Shown piece after piece: positions 1-10,820 of a DNA stretch of 64,000 bases (positions are counted from its first letter, which is position 1; the number at the start of each line of letters is the position of its first letter). Below the pieces are notes generated by a model. That model did no database searches and had not been told where the DNA came from. It worked only from the letters and a program-made list of their open reading frames with translations. The position numbers and the translations under genes are program-made. This DNA is from Cyathus striatus (taxonomy: Eukaryota > Basidiomycota > Agaricomycetes > Agaricales > Nidulariaceae), in assembly GCA_025738555.1 (NCBI GenBank), contig JAOVFP010000003.1:3472001-3536000 (forward strand), written 5' to 3'.

Positions 1-2377
1 ATCACAGCTAGTATGTATCAGATCTTGCATGAGCTTAAGCTATAGCTAACTTTGTATGGATAGGTCTTTCTGCAGACTTAGGTGGCTCCATCAACGTGAA
101 TGCAAACGTTGGAGGGTCTTTGGATTCAGGAAAGATCCAGATCTTTGAGATCGGCATTCCTGGACTTAATTTCCCAGAGTCAGTATTTCACAAGCGTCTA
201 TAAAACAAAGATTCTTACTTCCAGCACTAGCATTCTAGCGATTGGCCCAACGTTCCAAGTCAGTGCGGAGCTAACAGCAACTCTTGATGTGGAAGCCAAT
301 CTCACCGTCGGAGTCAACTACGAAATCACCAATGCTAATTTCAATTTCCCCCCAAAAGCTGGCAGCTCAACGGGAGGGTCATTCGGCCTCGGTGATACTC
401 GTCGGTAACCGTTTACACTAGTCTACAACAATAGTCTAAGACGCACTTTACAGCACTCCAACTATCTCTCGCCTCCTCGGTCAAAGCCACAGCTAGCGTA
501 GAAGCACATATCATCCCAAGTATCAACATCGGTATCAACGCGCTAAATGGCGTCGTCAACTCAGGTATCTTCTTAGATCTGGACACCAGCGCAAAAGCTT
601 CCTTGACTGTGGAAGCAGGAGCGCAGGCCAACGCAACTGTCGATAAAGCCCCGGCTGCCACGACTAGCAGCGAGAAGGCAATAAAACGCAGAGGATACAC
701 TCCTCCGGGATACCACTACCGGAGCCATCCTGAGTATCAGTACTGGAACCGTCCGGAGCGTCGCCGCAACCACCCAACCCATGGCAAGCCGACTGAAGGA
801 CACAATACCGTGCCGATCACTCGTACTAGCACTGAAACGCATCCTACGTCGACTGACGGCGCTCCGTCTGCGTCCACGAAAACTACTACAACCCAGGCCG
901 AAGGAGCCTCCTCTACACCGTCCAAAGTAGTCACCAAGACACAGAACGCATCTAGCGCGACAGCCATAAGCGCAGAGAGTTCGATGGTATTGTCCACGCA
1001 AGCAGCCAACACCGGTAGCATGAGCATCTCGTTCCACATTCCTTCATTTTCGGCGGTATCATCTTCGGAAGCTACCAGCGCCAGTAGCGCGAGCATCCCG
1101 TCCCACCTTTCCTCCTCCTCTGTTGTGTCGTCTTCGTACATAGCTAGTACCGGCAGCACTAGCACTATGTCTGACATTTCCTCCTCCGCAGTGGCGTCGT
1201 CTTCACGAGCAGCTAGCACTGGCAGAGCGAGCACCTCATACCATAATTTCTCCTCAGTCCTGTCGTCTGCACGAGCAGCCAGCACCGGAAATACGAGTAC
1301 CTCGTCCTACACTTCTTCCTCCATCGCGTCATCTTCATATGTAACCAGCACTGGAAATGCGAGTACCTCGTCCCACATCTTTTCTTCCTCCATCGCGTCG
1401 TCTTCACGTGTAGCCACCACAGGTGGCAGTGGCACGATCACCCCGCCTCACGCTTCCTCGGTCGTGTCGTCTTTACGGGCAAGCAGCAGTAGCAGCACTG
1501 GTATCTCCTCTCACGTCTCCTCCTCGGCGGTATCGTCCTCGCGCGCAGCCAGTACCGGCAGCACGAGCACCTCGTCCCACGTTTCCCAGCCAGGTTCTTC
1601 GGTGGTTTCGACACGAACAGGCAGCATAGGTAGCGCGAGTACCTCGTCTCACATTTTATCCTCCTCGGTGGTTTCGTCTTCACACGCATCCACCACGACC
1701 ATCTCTCACATTTCTTCTTCCTCCTCGGTAGCATCGTTTTCACATACAGCCGGTACCGGTAGCGCGAGTACTTCGTCCCACAAGTCGTCAGCGGTATCCT
1801 CATCGCATGCAGCCAACACCTCGTCCCATATTTCGTCTTCCAGAGTGCCATCTTCCACACACGCATCCAGCACCAGCACCAGCACCTCCCGCATCTCTTC
1901 TTCCACACACTTATCATCCTCCGCCCTCAAAGCGTTGCCCAGCACAACCACCCCAACAACCACACTACCTGTCCTAGTCAAACCATCTGCCAGCGCGAGC
2001 GTTAGCGTATGCTTCGATGTCACCGCCGGCCTATCCGTCAACGTCGGCGCCACTGCAAGTTTCTTCGGGTTGTTCGATCCCAGTACGACAATGACACTGT
2101 TCAATAAGCAGTTTGATTTGTTCCAGGTACGTTCTTCCTCTTTCCTTTCCATTTTCCGCTTGTTTCTTTTTTTTTTCGTGGATAGAAGCTGATCGACACG
2201 TAGAAATGTTTCGGAGAAGGCGTTGAAACGCGACGTTCTGCGCTGAGCGATAGGCGGTCTATTGAGAGTACTAGCTCGGATATCAGTAAGAGGGACTTGA
2301 CGTGCCCCACTTCCAGTGGGGGAGGGAGCGGGGGGTTGACGTCTTTGGTTGATGATGTTGTTAAAGCTGATTCGTAA
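1..2377 (+). CDS. Ser/Thr-rich, mucin-like secreted or cell-wall protein (5' end outside window)
   Basis: The gene enters the window already in coding sequence. A phase-consistent model is exons 1-10, 76-178, 225-400, 454-2126 and 2204-2377, with introns of 46-77 nt and good donors (GTATGT, GTACGT). The N-terminal visible part is made of beta-type segments rich in Gly, Ala, Val and Asn (for example GGSINVNANVGGS). Then comes about 380 residues almost only of Ser, Thr, Ala, Val and His in degenerate tandem repeats, and a C-terminal part resembling the N-terminal one (SVCFDVTAGLSVNVGATASF) with two further Cys residues in the last exon. Repeats of this kind are usually O-mannosylated, so a cell-surface role is likely. 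The flanking domains recall the DUF7029/DUF7223 class of large fungal secreted proteins, but I cannot confirm that without a search. The signal peptide would lie upstream of the window. Confidence 0.72.
1000..1935 (+). repeat. Degenerate in-frame minisatellite coding Ser/Thr repeats
   Basis: Repeats of about 57-75 nt encode variants of the unit A-S-T-G-S-T-S-T-S-S-H-x-S-S-S. They stay in frame, so length change by unequal exchange would not break the protein. Confidence 0.75.
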
Positions 2378-2482
2378 GTCCATCTTGTGTTCTTGGGGAA
2401 GTGGAGGCTGACTGGAACTGTCTAGCGTCTAGAAGTACTAACATGTTGGTTATGTAGTTGAAGTGGGCTTTTGACACTTTCC

Positions 2483-2580
2483 TTATATACCCCTTCGTAC
2501 ACCTTTGTACCCACCCTTCGTGCCCTTTGTATCCACTCTTCGTACCCTTCGTACCCCTTGTACCCACCCTTCGTATATTC
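2483..2580. repeat. Short tandem repeat, CTTCGTACCC-like
   Basis: Irregular repeats of a 10-12 nt unit (TTCGTACCC, TTTGTACCC) lie just 3' of the Ser/Thr-rich gene. No coding role is supported. Confidence 0.6.
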
Positions 2581-2689
2581 GAATATCTTTCAATACCATC
2601 GTTGTACACCGAGCTTGACGCAAGCCGAACTGGAACTGCGAATAAGGCAAGAGGGTGCGTAACGATAATATAGATGTTGTACAATAGTC

Positions 2690-3058
2690 CCTGTGAGGTA
2701 TGACGGAAGCTAAGTATATGCAAACTGACATAGTAAAGGACATACCACGGGCACCTAAATTGCAAGCCAGATAAAGCCTTGAGAGCAGCAAACTTAGGGG
2801 GCTGCTTCGGCTTCGGAGCACGCTGGTTCTCCATGATATCCTGCAGGTAGAAAGAGGTTAGAGACTGCAGCAGCGCGTAAGACAACACAACGCACCTTCG
2901 TCACCAGCACAACTCCATTCCAAGCTCCGACACTTCGCAATATCAGAAACCACAGCCCAGTGCTGCCGAATTCTAAAAACCTCACTTCCGGTTTGCTGAT
3001 GGTCCCCGAAGTGCGTAATAAGGTGCTTTGACCCCGACACAGTGATAGGGTTGTTCAC
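2690..3058 (-). other. Possible small spliced gene, unidentified
   Basis: On the minus strand a good intron (donor GTGCGT, branch CTCTAAC, acceptor CTGCAG) joins a hydrophobic stretch to a basic, proline-rich segment that begins MENQRAPKPKQPPKF. The size and layout (one hydrophobic helix, then a charged tail) recall small mitochondrial subunits, but I do not recognise the family and cannot fix the start or stop. It could be chance. Confidence 0.25.
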
Positions 3059-3072
3059 GCTTGGTGGAGGGG

Positions 3073-3186
3073 GAGTACTTGTCCATCGTGGCGTTGAAGT
3101 GGGGAGCTGAGCTCCAGAATGGAATGAAGGGGGTAGAAGGGGCCTTTATGCTTGAAGTTTATCCATTTCGACGAGTACTTGTCCAT
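3073..3186. repeat. 100-nt spaced duplication of GAGTACTTGTCCAT
   Basis: The 14-mer occurs at 3073 and again at 3173, and similar sequence (TGAAGTGGGG, TGAAGTAGGG) follows each copy. This is a degenerate tandem duplication of about 100 nt. Confidence 0.6.
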
Positions 3187-3312
3187 GGTGGCTCTGGTAC
3201 AGGTGCTGAAGTAGGGCGGGGTAGAAGAGATATTTGGGGCGGTAGCGTTGAGGGCATTGCAAGCGGTTGTCGTATGATTTTGTTCTGCTGATGACATCAT
3301 GTGACTGAACAA

Positions 3313-4043
3313 CCCTTTCGTTAATAATAAACTTCAGCTTCAAGTTTCAATGCGAACATCGCGCGACCCCGTCCACGGTTGTCTACCGCTACGTTCTAAC
3401 TTTGGTCTAACTTGCGCTTGAACCCATAAGTCTCCAAGACAACTTGAATCCCACAGAAGCAATCATTCTGTCAGCAGTTATGTTATGTATTACGCAGCTC
3501 ATGCACAGATCTGCCACCAGCTTCGCGGGGGCACTACTATGTCTTTCGGATATCTTTGCGGTATGGGATTAGCCTGTTAAAAACACTCTGGGATAAAAAG
3601 TATGACTTTCTACCGCTACCGTAAAACCTGAACACTTATTGACTTCAGATTAAAAGGCGTTAGGCAATCTGAAATTTGAATCTTAGCTTGAAATTGGTCC
3701 TTTTATGCTGAAACATTGTACAGTCCTTTTTTTGTACTCTTCAGAGTTATGGTCATGACGATTTTGTTACATCCCGTTATTCGCCGTTTCGGGGCGAAAC
3801 ATAAGTTCTGTAAGTACTCCTTATGTAAGTACATCTATGTGCTGTGACTAACATTAGACATGTCGTTGGTTTAGCCTCTGTTACCGTGCTATTTACTGAT
3901 GTTCCTGTCAATGAACCCTGATGTTCGCCCATGTCCTAACAAAGAAATCCAATCAGCTCACAAGGCTTAAATGAACACACCTCTCGCAGCCTATCGAAGT
4001 TTGATAGAAGCCCCCCATACGCGCACGCACATCCTGCGCAAAA
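3313..4043. other. Intergenic, nothing recognised
   Basis: No reading frame, repeat or RNA structure that I can support. It is the upstream region of the DUF6533-type gene. Confidence 0.6.
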
Positions 4044-5338
4044 ATGCACACAGTGGATGTCCAACCGAGTATATTTCTTCGCAATTGTTCTTGTCGTAAG
4101 TAATCTCTTATCATTTTGGTTTACATTATTTAAGTAAAGCTAATAACTGATTCCAGTAGCTGCCTTAGCGGGTCTCATCTACGACCACGCTATCACATTT
4201 CAATTTGAATACGAGCACATCTGGAAGTAAGTAAAATGGATCCACTACTGTAAACCTGCATCCTAATCGACGCAAGCTAAGACGTTCGCTAACACCAGTC
4301 AAATACGTGTACATCCTCAGCCGTTATTTAGGCTTCATATGCCAAACGTACGTTTATCTTTGAGAGACCTCGGCGTACTGAAAATGACCACCAAAGAGCC
4401 AAGAGTTAACGCAGCATTATTTTTCACCAAGCTATATCAAGTACCCGTTGAACCATCGCTATGTCGATATTGGTTCACATTTCTCATCTCATCTTGTACG
4501 ATTTTAGGAGTTATGATGCATGGGATGATATTATTACGAGGTATGTTAGTATCGTATCATATATGCAAGAAGTTAACATTGTATTCATGGTACAGTATAT
4601 GCATTACATCTAAAAAACTTGAAAATAGGAATTTTCCTAGCCATATTACTAGCCGCGATGGCTGGCTTCTGCGTACACTCCTGGTTAATATGTATTCATC
4701 GTAATGTGTACGATGGTACATGCGGTCTTCAGTATATCCCCTCAAATATGCTTCAATTCGGGAAAGTATTCTCATTCTTTCAGTTCCTTAGTATTCGTTT
4801 TCTGATTCTTATACATATAGGATATTTGTAATTTCTATGGAATTGATAATTCTGTTGTTGACACTCGCAAAAAGGAACGTCGCTGTTCAGTATGCAAATA
4901 TTGTTGGCAGAGTCGTTCGTGACGGAGAAGGATTCTTTGCGTTCATGGTTGGTATGTACGTTAAAGCTAAACTCCCATGTAATAATCACTCAGTAGTAAA
5001 AAGGTATTTCAATCACAATGATTCAGCCATCCGTCCAAGCTGTTGGTGCAGCATTAATAACATTTGCTTTCATGTAAGATCTTACCTCTCTTTTCACTTC
5101 AACAGCAGTCTCTCATCTTACAATAACTTTTAGCTGGTTACTGACCATAACCACAGTCGTAGTACGTTTTTATATTCAAAGTTGTCAATGATACTTACAG
5201 TATCATCAAAAATTTACTCGACAGACATGCAGATTGATTATGGGATTTTTCAAAATTTCCACAGAGTCAAGTTCCACGGATCGTTCAGAGACGTCTACGG
5301 TCGACGTAGGATTGATAAGCTTCATTGATATCGAGTAG
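4044..5338 (+). CDS. DUF6533-type multi-pass membrane protein
   Basis: This is a membrane protein of the large Agaricomycete DUF6533 family, whose function is unknown. Exons 4044-4095, 4157-4226 and 4282-4347 encode the diagnostic N-terminal block: LAGLIYDHAITF, EYEHIWK, then YVYILSRYLGF. Later exons (about 4432-4540, 4596-4731, 4821-4951) encode the transmembrane segments ending in LLRVYALHLKN, then AGFCVHSW, and the conserved RDG near VVRDGEGFFAF. A further helix (VGAALITFAF) lies near 5041-5078. The C-terminal exon gives TCRLIMGFF followed by a Ser/Thr-rich hydrophilic tail and stop at 5336-5338. Most splice phases agree. The junctions at 4347/4432 and after 4951 are not fully resolved, so one boundary may be wrong or the gene may carry a small lesion. 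Confidence 0.8.
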
Positions 5339-5674
5339 AGCGCAACACCTGTAATTTACCACTGCTTAATTAACTATAGAATTATATTCCGCAACGTGTA
5401 ATATCCAAAAGCACGGATTACAATCGTATCTCTAAATTCTGCGAGTTACGAAGCCACTGGTTGCATAAAATGCGAGAGTCAGATTCACTTGTGAGGTATC
5501 AGGGAGCAGGAGGAATATCATAGTGCTTTCTCCTGCCGGGTTTGTTCATCGGCAGCATGAGAGGTGTGCCAGCACGAGTCTGAGATGTCACAATACAAGA
5601 AACCTTGAAGAAAAGCAAAGTGAGCGATATCAAAAAAAGGAGTAAAGAGAAACATACTCGTACTATTGAAGCAA
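5339..5674. other. Intergenic, nothing recognised
   Basis: A convergent gap between the DUF6533-type gene and the minus-strand family member. No structured element seen. Confidence 0.6.
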
Positions 5675-6641
5675 TTAACCAATAACCACAAATGTCTTAG
5701 GCTCCTCCACTTCTTTATTCTCCTTCATGGGATTCTTCTTAGGCACCTTCATCATCTCTTCATAAGAGATAGTAAATATTATCACAATGATATTCCTCAT
5801 GGTAGTCATAGTAGCTATCAATTGTCGCTTCAGATCTGTCCTTTGCAAGGACTTAGCCTTCACTAAGGCCTTAAGATTATTATGACACGCCACAGCAGCT
5901 ACTTTTACGGCCTCATGAGGGAGGAAAACATTTAACTGATCATTAGAGTAATATTTGGATTTTGCTATTTCGTTCGACATCTTGAACTTGTCTATTTCCC
6001 TTCGGTGGGCTTTGAAGAATGCTTCAATATAATGGAACAATGCAGGGACAGATAGATTATAAAACGGGTCATTGATATCGGTTGTGTCTTCGCCTATCCG
6101 TCTGAGTAGTTCAATGTTCGTCTCTTGGTACATACTAGCCATGGCGTGTAAGTATTCGAGTATTTGGGCTGCAGTATATTCTGGCTGGGGAATATTAGAC
6201 TTTGACAAGATGAGTGATTGTAAGCGCAGCAGTGCGCTGAGATGCGCTATTTCGTGTTTAAGTTCGATTTCAAGGTTGTAATTATTATAGGCTTCTCCAA
6301 CGTGGATGAAAGTCATCGATACTAAGATGGAACATGATGTCGGTTCGGATGAGTGGTGGGAGGTGGGACATACTGATCATCAGAACCACAAATTTTGAGC
6401 GAGCAAGTTCCATCGCGAAGGGCTCGCGTGCTTTCGACACGACGGGTGGGGCGATATTTTTGGTATGTTGTGAAGAAATGTGTAGGGAATGAGTACGGAC
6501 TCGGAGGGAGCGTCCATTGGGCCACCGTTGAGCAGAGCGTGTTGTATTAGGAGAAAAGGAGTGAGGACAACGAGAAAGAGAGACGACATGAGATTGTAGT
6601 GTGTTTGTTGTGCACGAGAATGTTCTAAGAGCTTTTGACAT
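5675..6641 (-). CDS. Predicted mitochondrial single-pass membrane protein, family member A
   Basis: Two exons, 6641-6374 and 6321-5675, with a 52-nt intron (GTATGT...CTTAG, phase 1) give about 304 aa. The first 80 residues are rich in Arg, Ser and Thr and poor in acid, like a mitochondrial presequence, and contain RTHSLHISS near the likely cleavage site. The splice joins FVVLMI to ISMTFIHV, making one transmembrane helix. A soluble helical domain follows, with a motif shared with members B to D: a charged stretch after the helix, a Leu-rich helix (LSALLRLQSLIL), and in A and C the motif FKAHxxEIDxxK. The protein ends in EEPKTFVVIG. I do not recognise the family. It shares a 231-bp upstream region with member B. 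Confidence 0.7.
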
Positions 6642-6872
6642 CGAGTGAGAGGAAGAGTACTGACATCCAGGAGATCAGACCTAGGAGCACATGCAGGTCC
6701 TGGAGCAAGGATGCCACTCAAATGCCACTGCCAGTTACGAAAGTCACCGGCATCTGGTGTTCATTGTGCTTCCGAGCAGCTGTGTTTTAACTCCGATTCA
6801 ACTTGCGGCTTAGCCAGGCCCACGCGACTTTCATTTGTCCTCATCATTGTCAATTCGGAGCCACTTTCATCG
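6642..6872. promoter_or_regulatory. Divergent promoter region between family members A and B
   Basis: The 231 bp separate two start codons pointing apart, so both promoters and 5' UTRs must lie here. No clear TATA box was found. The arrangement suggests co-expression, which is inference. Confidence 0.5.
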
Positions 6873-7747
6873 ATGCTCAAACCCTTCAGGACACTGGCAC
6901 GCCCTTCGAGCGTGTTAAAATTTCGCGTTTCTTCTTTTTATCTCCCTCCTCGCCGGTTTTCACTTCAAATACACAGGATTCAACAACAGATATCTAACGC
7001 TGTGCCACTTGGAGGTCGATCGTTACATACCTCTTCTCCACTTAAATCTAAAAATGAGCCAACATCACGGTCCTCTTTTTTCCGGATATTCTTAATGCGC
7101 AGTGATGAAACTAGAGAAAAAACAGTGCTGAGAAGTAAAATACTTGGTACGTCAACACCATATGCATCAATATCCATTGTCCAATCATCTCACAAACCAA
7201 CCTTTAAGCCATCGTGCTCCTCCTTTCCTTTCTTGCATGGTACAAATCAAGGCAGTCTGTAATGCACAAATTTGACACAAATTTGATTCTCGCTTTGCTT
7301 TTTTCTGTCTGCGAGCATGTTTACACATGGGAGCCCGAGTCGATGAATAATCACCATCTAATGCTAGCTTATCTTCAAAACATACACCAGTACTTAGTAC
7401 ACATGCGCAAGGAGGGGAAGAAACTCGAGGCAGAACATATGCGTGCGTTGCTGAAGGATCAGTTCAGACATAGTGGGAGGGCGGTTGTTGATTGCGATAT
7501 GACCTATGAGCGTGCGGCCAAAATTTCATCAGAGGCGATGGGTAAGCTGAAGAAGCATGAAAGGGCAAAAGCAATGATTTTGAGACAGCATAAGGTGTTA
7601 CTAGGGATAGTCGAGGAGTTTAAGAAGGAGGAGGAAGGGAAGGATATTATGGATAGGATGGAGAAGTCTTTTGTGGATGAGTTTTTCCCGAGTTTGTTGA
7701 AGGTTTTGAGTGAAGATGAGGGGGAGCCTGATGGAGGGGGTATGTGA
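6873..7747 (+). CDS. Predicted mitochondrial single-pass membrane protein, family member B
   Basis: Exons 6873-7146 and 7209-7747 with a 62-nt intron (GTACGT...TTTAAG, phase 1) give 270 aa. The N-terminus is a textbook presequence: basic, Ser-rich, no acidic residue for about 60 residues, ending GGRSLHTSSPLKS, close to an R-2/R-10 type cleavage site. The intron splits a basic linker from a transmembrane helix (AIVLLLSFLAWY). A soluble helical region rich in Lys and Glu follows to the C-terminus. Helix position, intron position at the helix, and the SLHxxx motif match members A and C, though overall identity is low. ATG 6873 was chosen because it opens the presequence. Function unknown. Confidence 0.7.
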
Positions 7748-7926
7748 GGTTTGTATAAGCATATTGATTTCGTGGTATTTCCATTTTTACGATTTGGAGT
7801 AGTCAATTTAAAGCACATGTGCACGCATAGAATTCCCGTACCAAAGTAAATCAATCAACCAATAACTTCATACTTCTCAACTTCTGCATCCGTTTCCTTC
7901 TCCACCTTCCCCTTCCCCTTCCCGCC

Positions 7927-8610
7927 TCAAAGAACCATCTCTCTACTACTAAAAAAAGACGTCAAAACACCTAAAAACGTATTATTCATCGTCACTAAAA
8001 CATCCCTCAACACCTCCTCTGGACTTGTAGTCGTAGGCCCAAATATATCATTCATGACAGACACTTCATAACATTGTATAGCAATCATCTTCACTGCCTG
8101 ATAACGTGGGAGAGCCAGTATTTCCTCAGATGTCCACTCCTGTATCGGCTTTTCCGGTACCTTGATATTATCAATTTCCGTTTGGTGAGCTTTAAAGAGC
8201 CCAAAGGGACGTGGCATTAGCTGTGCATCAGGCTTCTGTGATACAAAAGTATTCGCATCGATAATTTGCTCCATTCTAATGATCAAGTCTGCTATGTCGC
8301 GCAGGCGTTCGAGCAACTGGGACGCGGTATCGTCGATTTGTGGCTTATTAGACAGTACGAAAGATTGTATTTCAAGCAGCGCATTGAGACAAAACTCATC
8401 GCGTTTTCTGTCGGATTCTTGTTTACGAAAGAGGAGCGATAGGCAGAGTAGTGCGATGGACCATCCGACTGCGTGTTGAAGGAGGTAAAACATACAAAAT
8501 TTTGAAACTTTAGGTTTTGTGCGGGCTTTTGATTCAGAAGAAAGGAAATCTTGGATAGCTGGTGGAGTGTGCAGAGAGCGTATTGATTCTCTGGAACAAG
8601 TCGAAAACAA
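7927..8610 (-). CDS. Predicted mitochondrial single-pass membrane protein, family member C (5' exon unresolved)
   Basis: The main exon runs from about 8590 to 7927, after an acceptor TTGTTCCAG. It encodes SIRSLHTPPAIQ (same presequence motif as B), a transmembrane helix (GWSIALLCLSLLF), a charged stretch, a Leu-rich helix (NALLEIQSFVLS), then FKAHQTEIDNIK and RYQAVKMIAIQCYE, which match FKAHRREIDKFK and HEAVKVAAVACHN in member A. No credible ATG lies in frame upstream of the acceptor, so a short first exon must lie further 5', or the gene has lost its start. It converges with member B across 179 bp. Confidence 0.62.
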   Translation of the reverse strand: MFSTCSRESIRSLHTPPAIQDFLSSESKARTKPKVSKFCMFYLLQHAVGWSIALLCLSLLFRKQESDRKRDEFCLNALLEIQSFVLSNKPQIDDTASQLLERLRDIADLIIRMEQIIDANTFVSQKPDAQLMPRPFGLFKAHQTEIDNIKVPEKPIQEWTSEEILALPRYQAVKMIAIQCYEVSVMNDIFGPTTTSPEEVLRDVLVTMNNTFLGVLTSFFSSREMVL

Positions 8611-8740
8611 GCGACAAATAATGGTTTAGTAATAAGGATGCAAAGTTGAAAAATGTTGCACTGTAGCAACTTCCTCTCAATGCTCAGCTACCAGTGCAGA
8701 GTATCCTCTTTCATTCGCTCGATTTTTCGGATCTCAGGCA

Positions 8741-9990
8741 TGAATTCAAAGATCCAACAACATATCAGTACCAACTACGCTCCCTCAGTCGAGGAGCAAG
8801 TACAAATCAAGGATCCCCTGGAGATCTCTCCAAAGAAAGTTCACGACGTCAACATTAAAATTGAAGAGCTTCAGGGACAGCTAGATATCCTACGGAACGA
8901 ACGAATCGATCAGTGATATATAACCACGCCGATGAATAACGTGCTTTGTTATCACCCGCCCGTAGGCTCAGCCAGGATATCCTAGAGGAGATCTTTCTAG
9001 CCTGTGTTCCAACAGACCACAATCCCTGTATCAGCGCTACAGAAGCTCCGATGCTGTTAACACGAATCTGCAGCTCATGGAAGACGATTGCTCATTCAAC
9101 ACCAAAGCTATGGGCAGCGATCCAATTGTTCTTCCCATTTTCGATGAACCGCCTTATCTGCCTGCAAACTACTATGCTTCAGTTGATGAAGATTTAGTGC
9201 GCCTTAAATTCGATCGGCTTCAAGCTGTCGCAAAGGAGTGGTTGGATAGATCTGGGGCATGTCCATTATTTATATCGGCTTATCAATGCATTAGCAAAGT
9301 AGCTAATACTGCTAGGAATCAAGAATTAGCAATGAACGCAGTGCGGCAGTTGTATCAATCATTTCTAACCAACATCATATTACCATACCAAGAACGCTGG
9401 TACAATCTTGATGTTTCCCTTTCCTCGGACATCTTGAATAATTTGTTTCAGGGTGGCTTAATGGATGAAAGCTTGAAAATGCTAAGAAACCTTCATATTA
9501 GTCACGACAGGAGACTTGCATCAGAAAGAGCATTGACATCTGAATTGTTGAAACAGTGGACAAATATTGTTGGCATAATGTCTTCTAGAATCACATTTGC
9601 CACGATTATCAGTATCGATGTCTGCCCAGCAGAAATTTTGTTGATGCCACAACATATCCAGGGACAACTTTCCCAGCTGAACTTGGAATTGCAGCCAATC
9701 TCTTCAAATCTTGAAGTGGTATTTACTGACATCACATCAAGTGTGATTTCCCATTGCCTAGACTTAAAGATGCTGAAGTTGAAAATGAATTTCAAGTCGT
9801 GATTTGTAGAACTTCTCTGTGATATGCCTTGGCCAAGAAACATCTTAAACTTCATTATATTCCTGAAATCAAACACTTTGATTTCACATTGCAGGAAATA
9901 TCTATTCCATACTTTGGGTTGGCCGAAGAAATATTGAAGATGGACCCTTCCCATTTCTTAGCCTACCTCAACTCCAAGAGGAGCTCGTAG
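8741..9990 (+). pseudogene. Broken F-box protein gene, paralogue of the gene at 10.8-12.7 kb
   Basis: The start (MNSKIQQHISTNY) and all following blocks align with the intact F-box protein: the helical N-terminus, the F-box core (ARRLSQDILEEIFLACVPTD), and the middle region (QERWYNLDVSL, ESLKMLRNLHIS). It is interrupted by a stop and frameshift near 8914, by another frameshift near 9125-9140 (the F-box frame reads SMNRLICLQ instead of continuing to the DLVRLKF block), and by a stop at 9800-9802, after which only fragments up to about 9990 (IPYFGLAEEILKMD) can be matched. It separates family members C and D. Confidence 0.82.
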
Positions 9991-10167
9991 AACCAACCCC
10001 TCGCAGTTCTCCAGACTTTCCAGAGGTGTTAGGATGGTTAAAGCAGTGCTACCACACTCACGCAGCAGGGATCGACGCGTGCGAATTGATGAAGGAACAG
10101 CAGCTCTGAAGTATCAACCATATTTTTGAAACGGAGGACATCAGGCAGTCAGTCCGAGCTTGCCAAA

Positions 10168-10603
10168 ATGATAGTGACATTGGGGCTGATTTTGTTGAGG
10201 GATTTGTCGAGAAATAAGGATATGGAGACGGAGAAGCAGTTGCGACTGGCTGTGAGAAGTGTGGAATACAATCTGAAATTTATGACGGTAAAGTTTTAAC
10301 GAAGCAAAGCTGGATCTGGAGGATAAAATGCGCGATTTTCAAGCCGCGACACTGAATTTCACGGGAGACGGAGAAACAGAGGAATGGGAGAAGCTGTTGA
10401 AGCTGTTGAAGTGGAAAAAAGCGACGCTGAATTTGGAGGCTACACGGCCGAATTTTAATACTGCGTACCTGGAAATACTGAAGAACCTCCTTGAAATGAA
10501 GTTGGAATAGCTGGATGAGACTGAGCTTGAAAGTCCTGATGCTATGTGCAAGGGAGAGACAGATGAGATGGAGGAGCAGAAGGACTACCAGGTTATTGGG
10601 TGA
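10168..10603 (+). pseudogene. Family member D of the mitochondrial membrane proteins, truncated and broken
   Basis: The reading frame starting near 10168 gives a hydrophobic helix (MIVTLGLILLRDL), a charged stretch (RNKDMETEKQ) and a Leu/Val helix, the same order as in A to C. After a short gap with a frame break (about 10290-10320) the frame 10328-10603 continues, with one in-frame TAG at 10508-10510, and ends EEQKDYQVIG, matching EEPKTFVVIG at the end of member A. The presequence exon is missing. The F-box pseudogene just upstream probably disrupted it. Confidence 0.6.
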
Positions 10604-10820
10604 TGCATGCATGCATGCTCTTAGCAAATTTTCGACGTTACTAAGGATTGAAGTTTATATGCATGCATAACAAAAATGGATTCTTATTCGACGAAAACTA
10701 CAAGTTCGTAAAGCAAAGTACCAAAAAAAAATGAACAGTAATAACAACATTCTTAGTATCAAGGGATAACTACTTTCATATTTGCCGCTACCAGTCACAG
10801 ATAGTTATTCGAAATAATTG

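Noticed and set aside
737..1285. Long minus-strand frames opposite the Ser/Thr-rich gene
   Set aside because: They are produced by the repetitive composition of the coding strand; no domain and no splice support.
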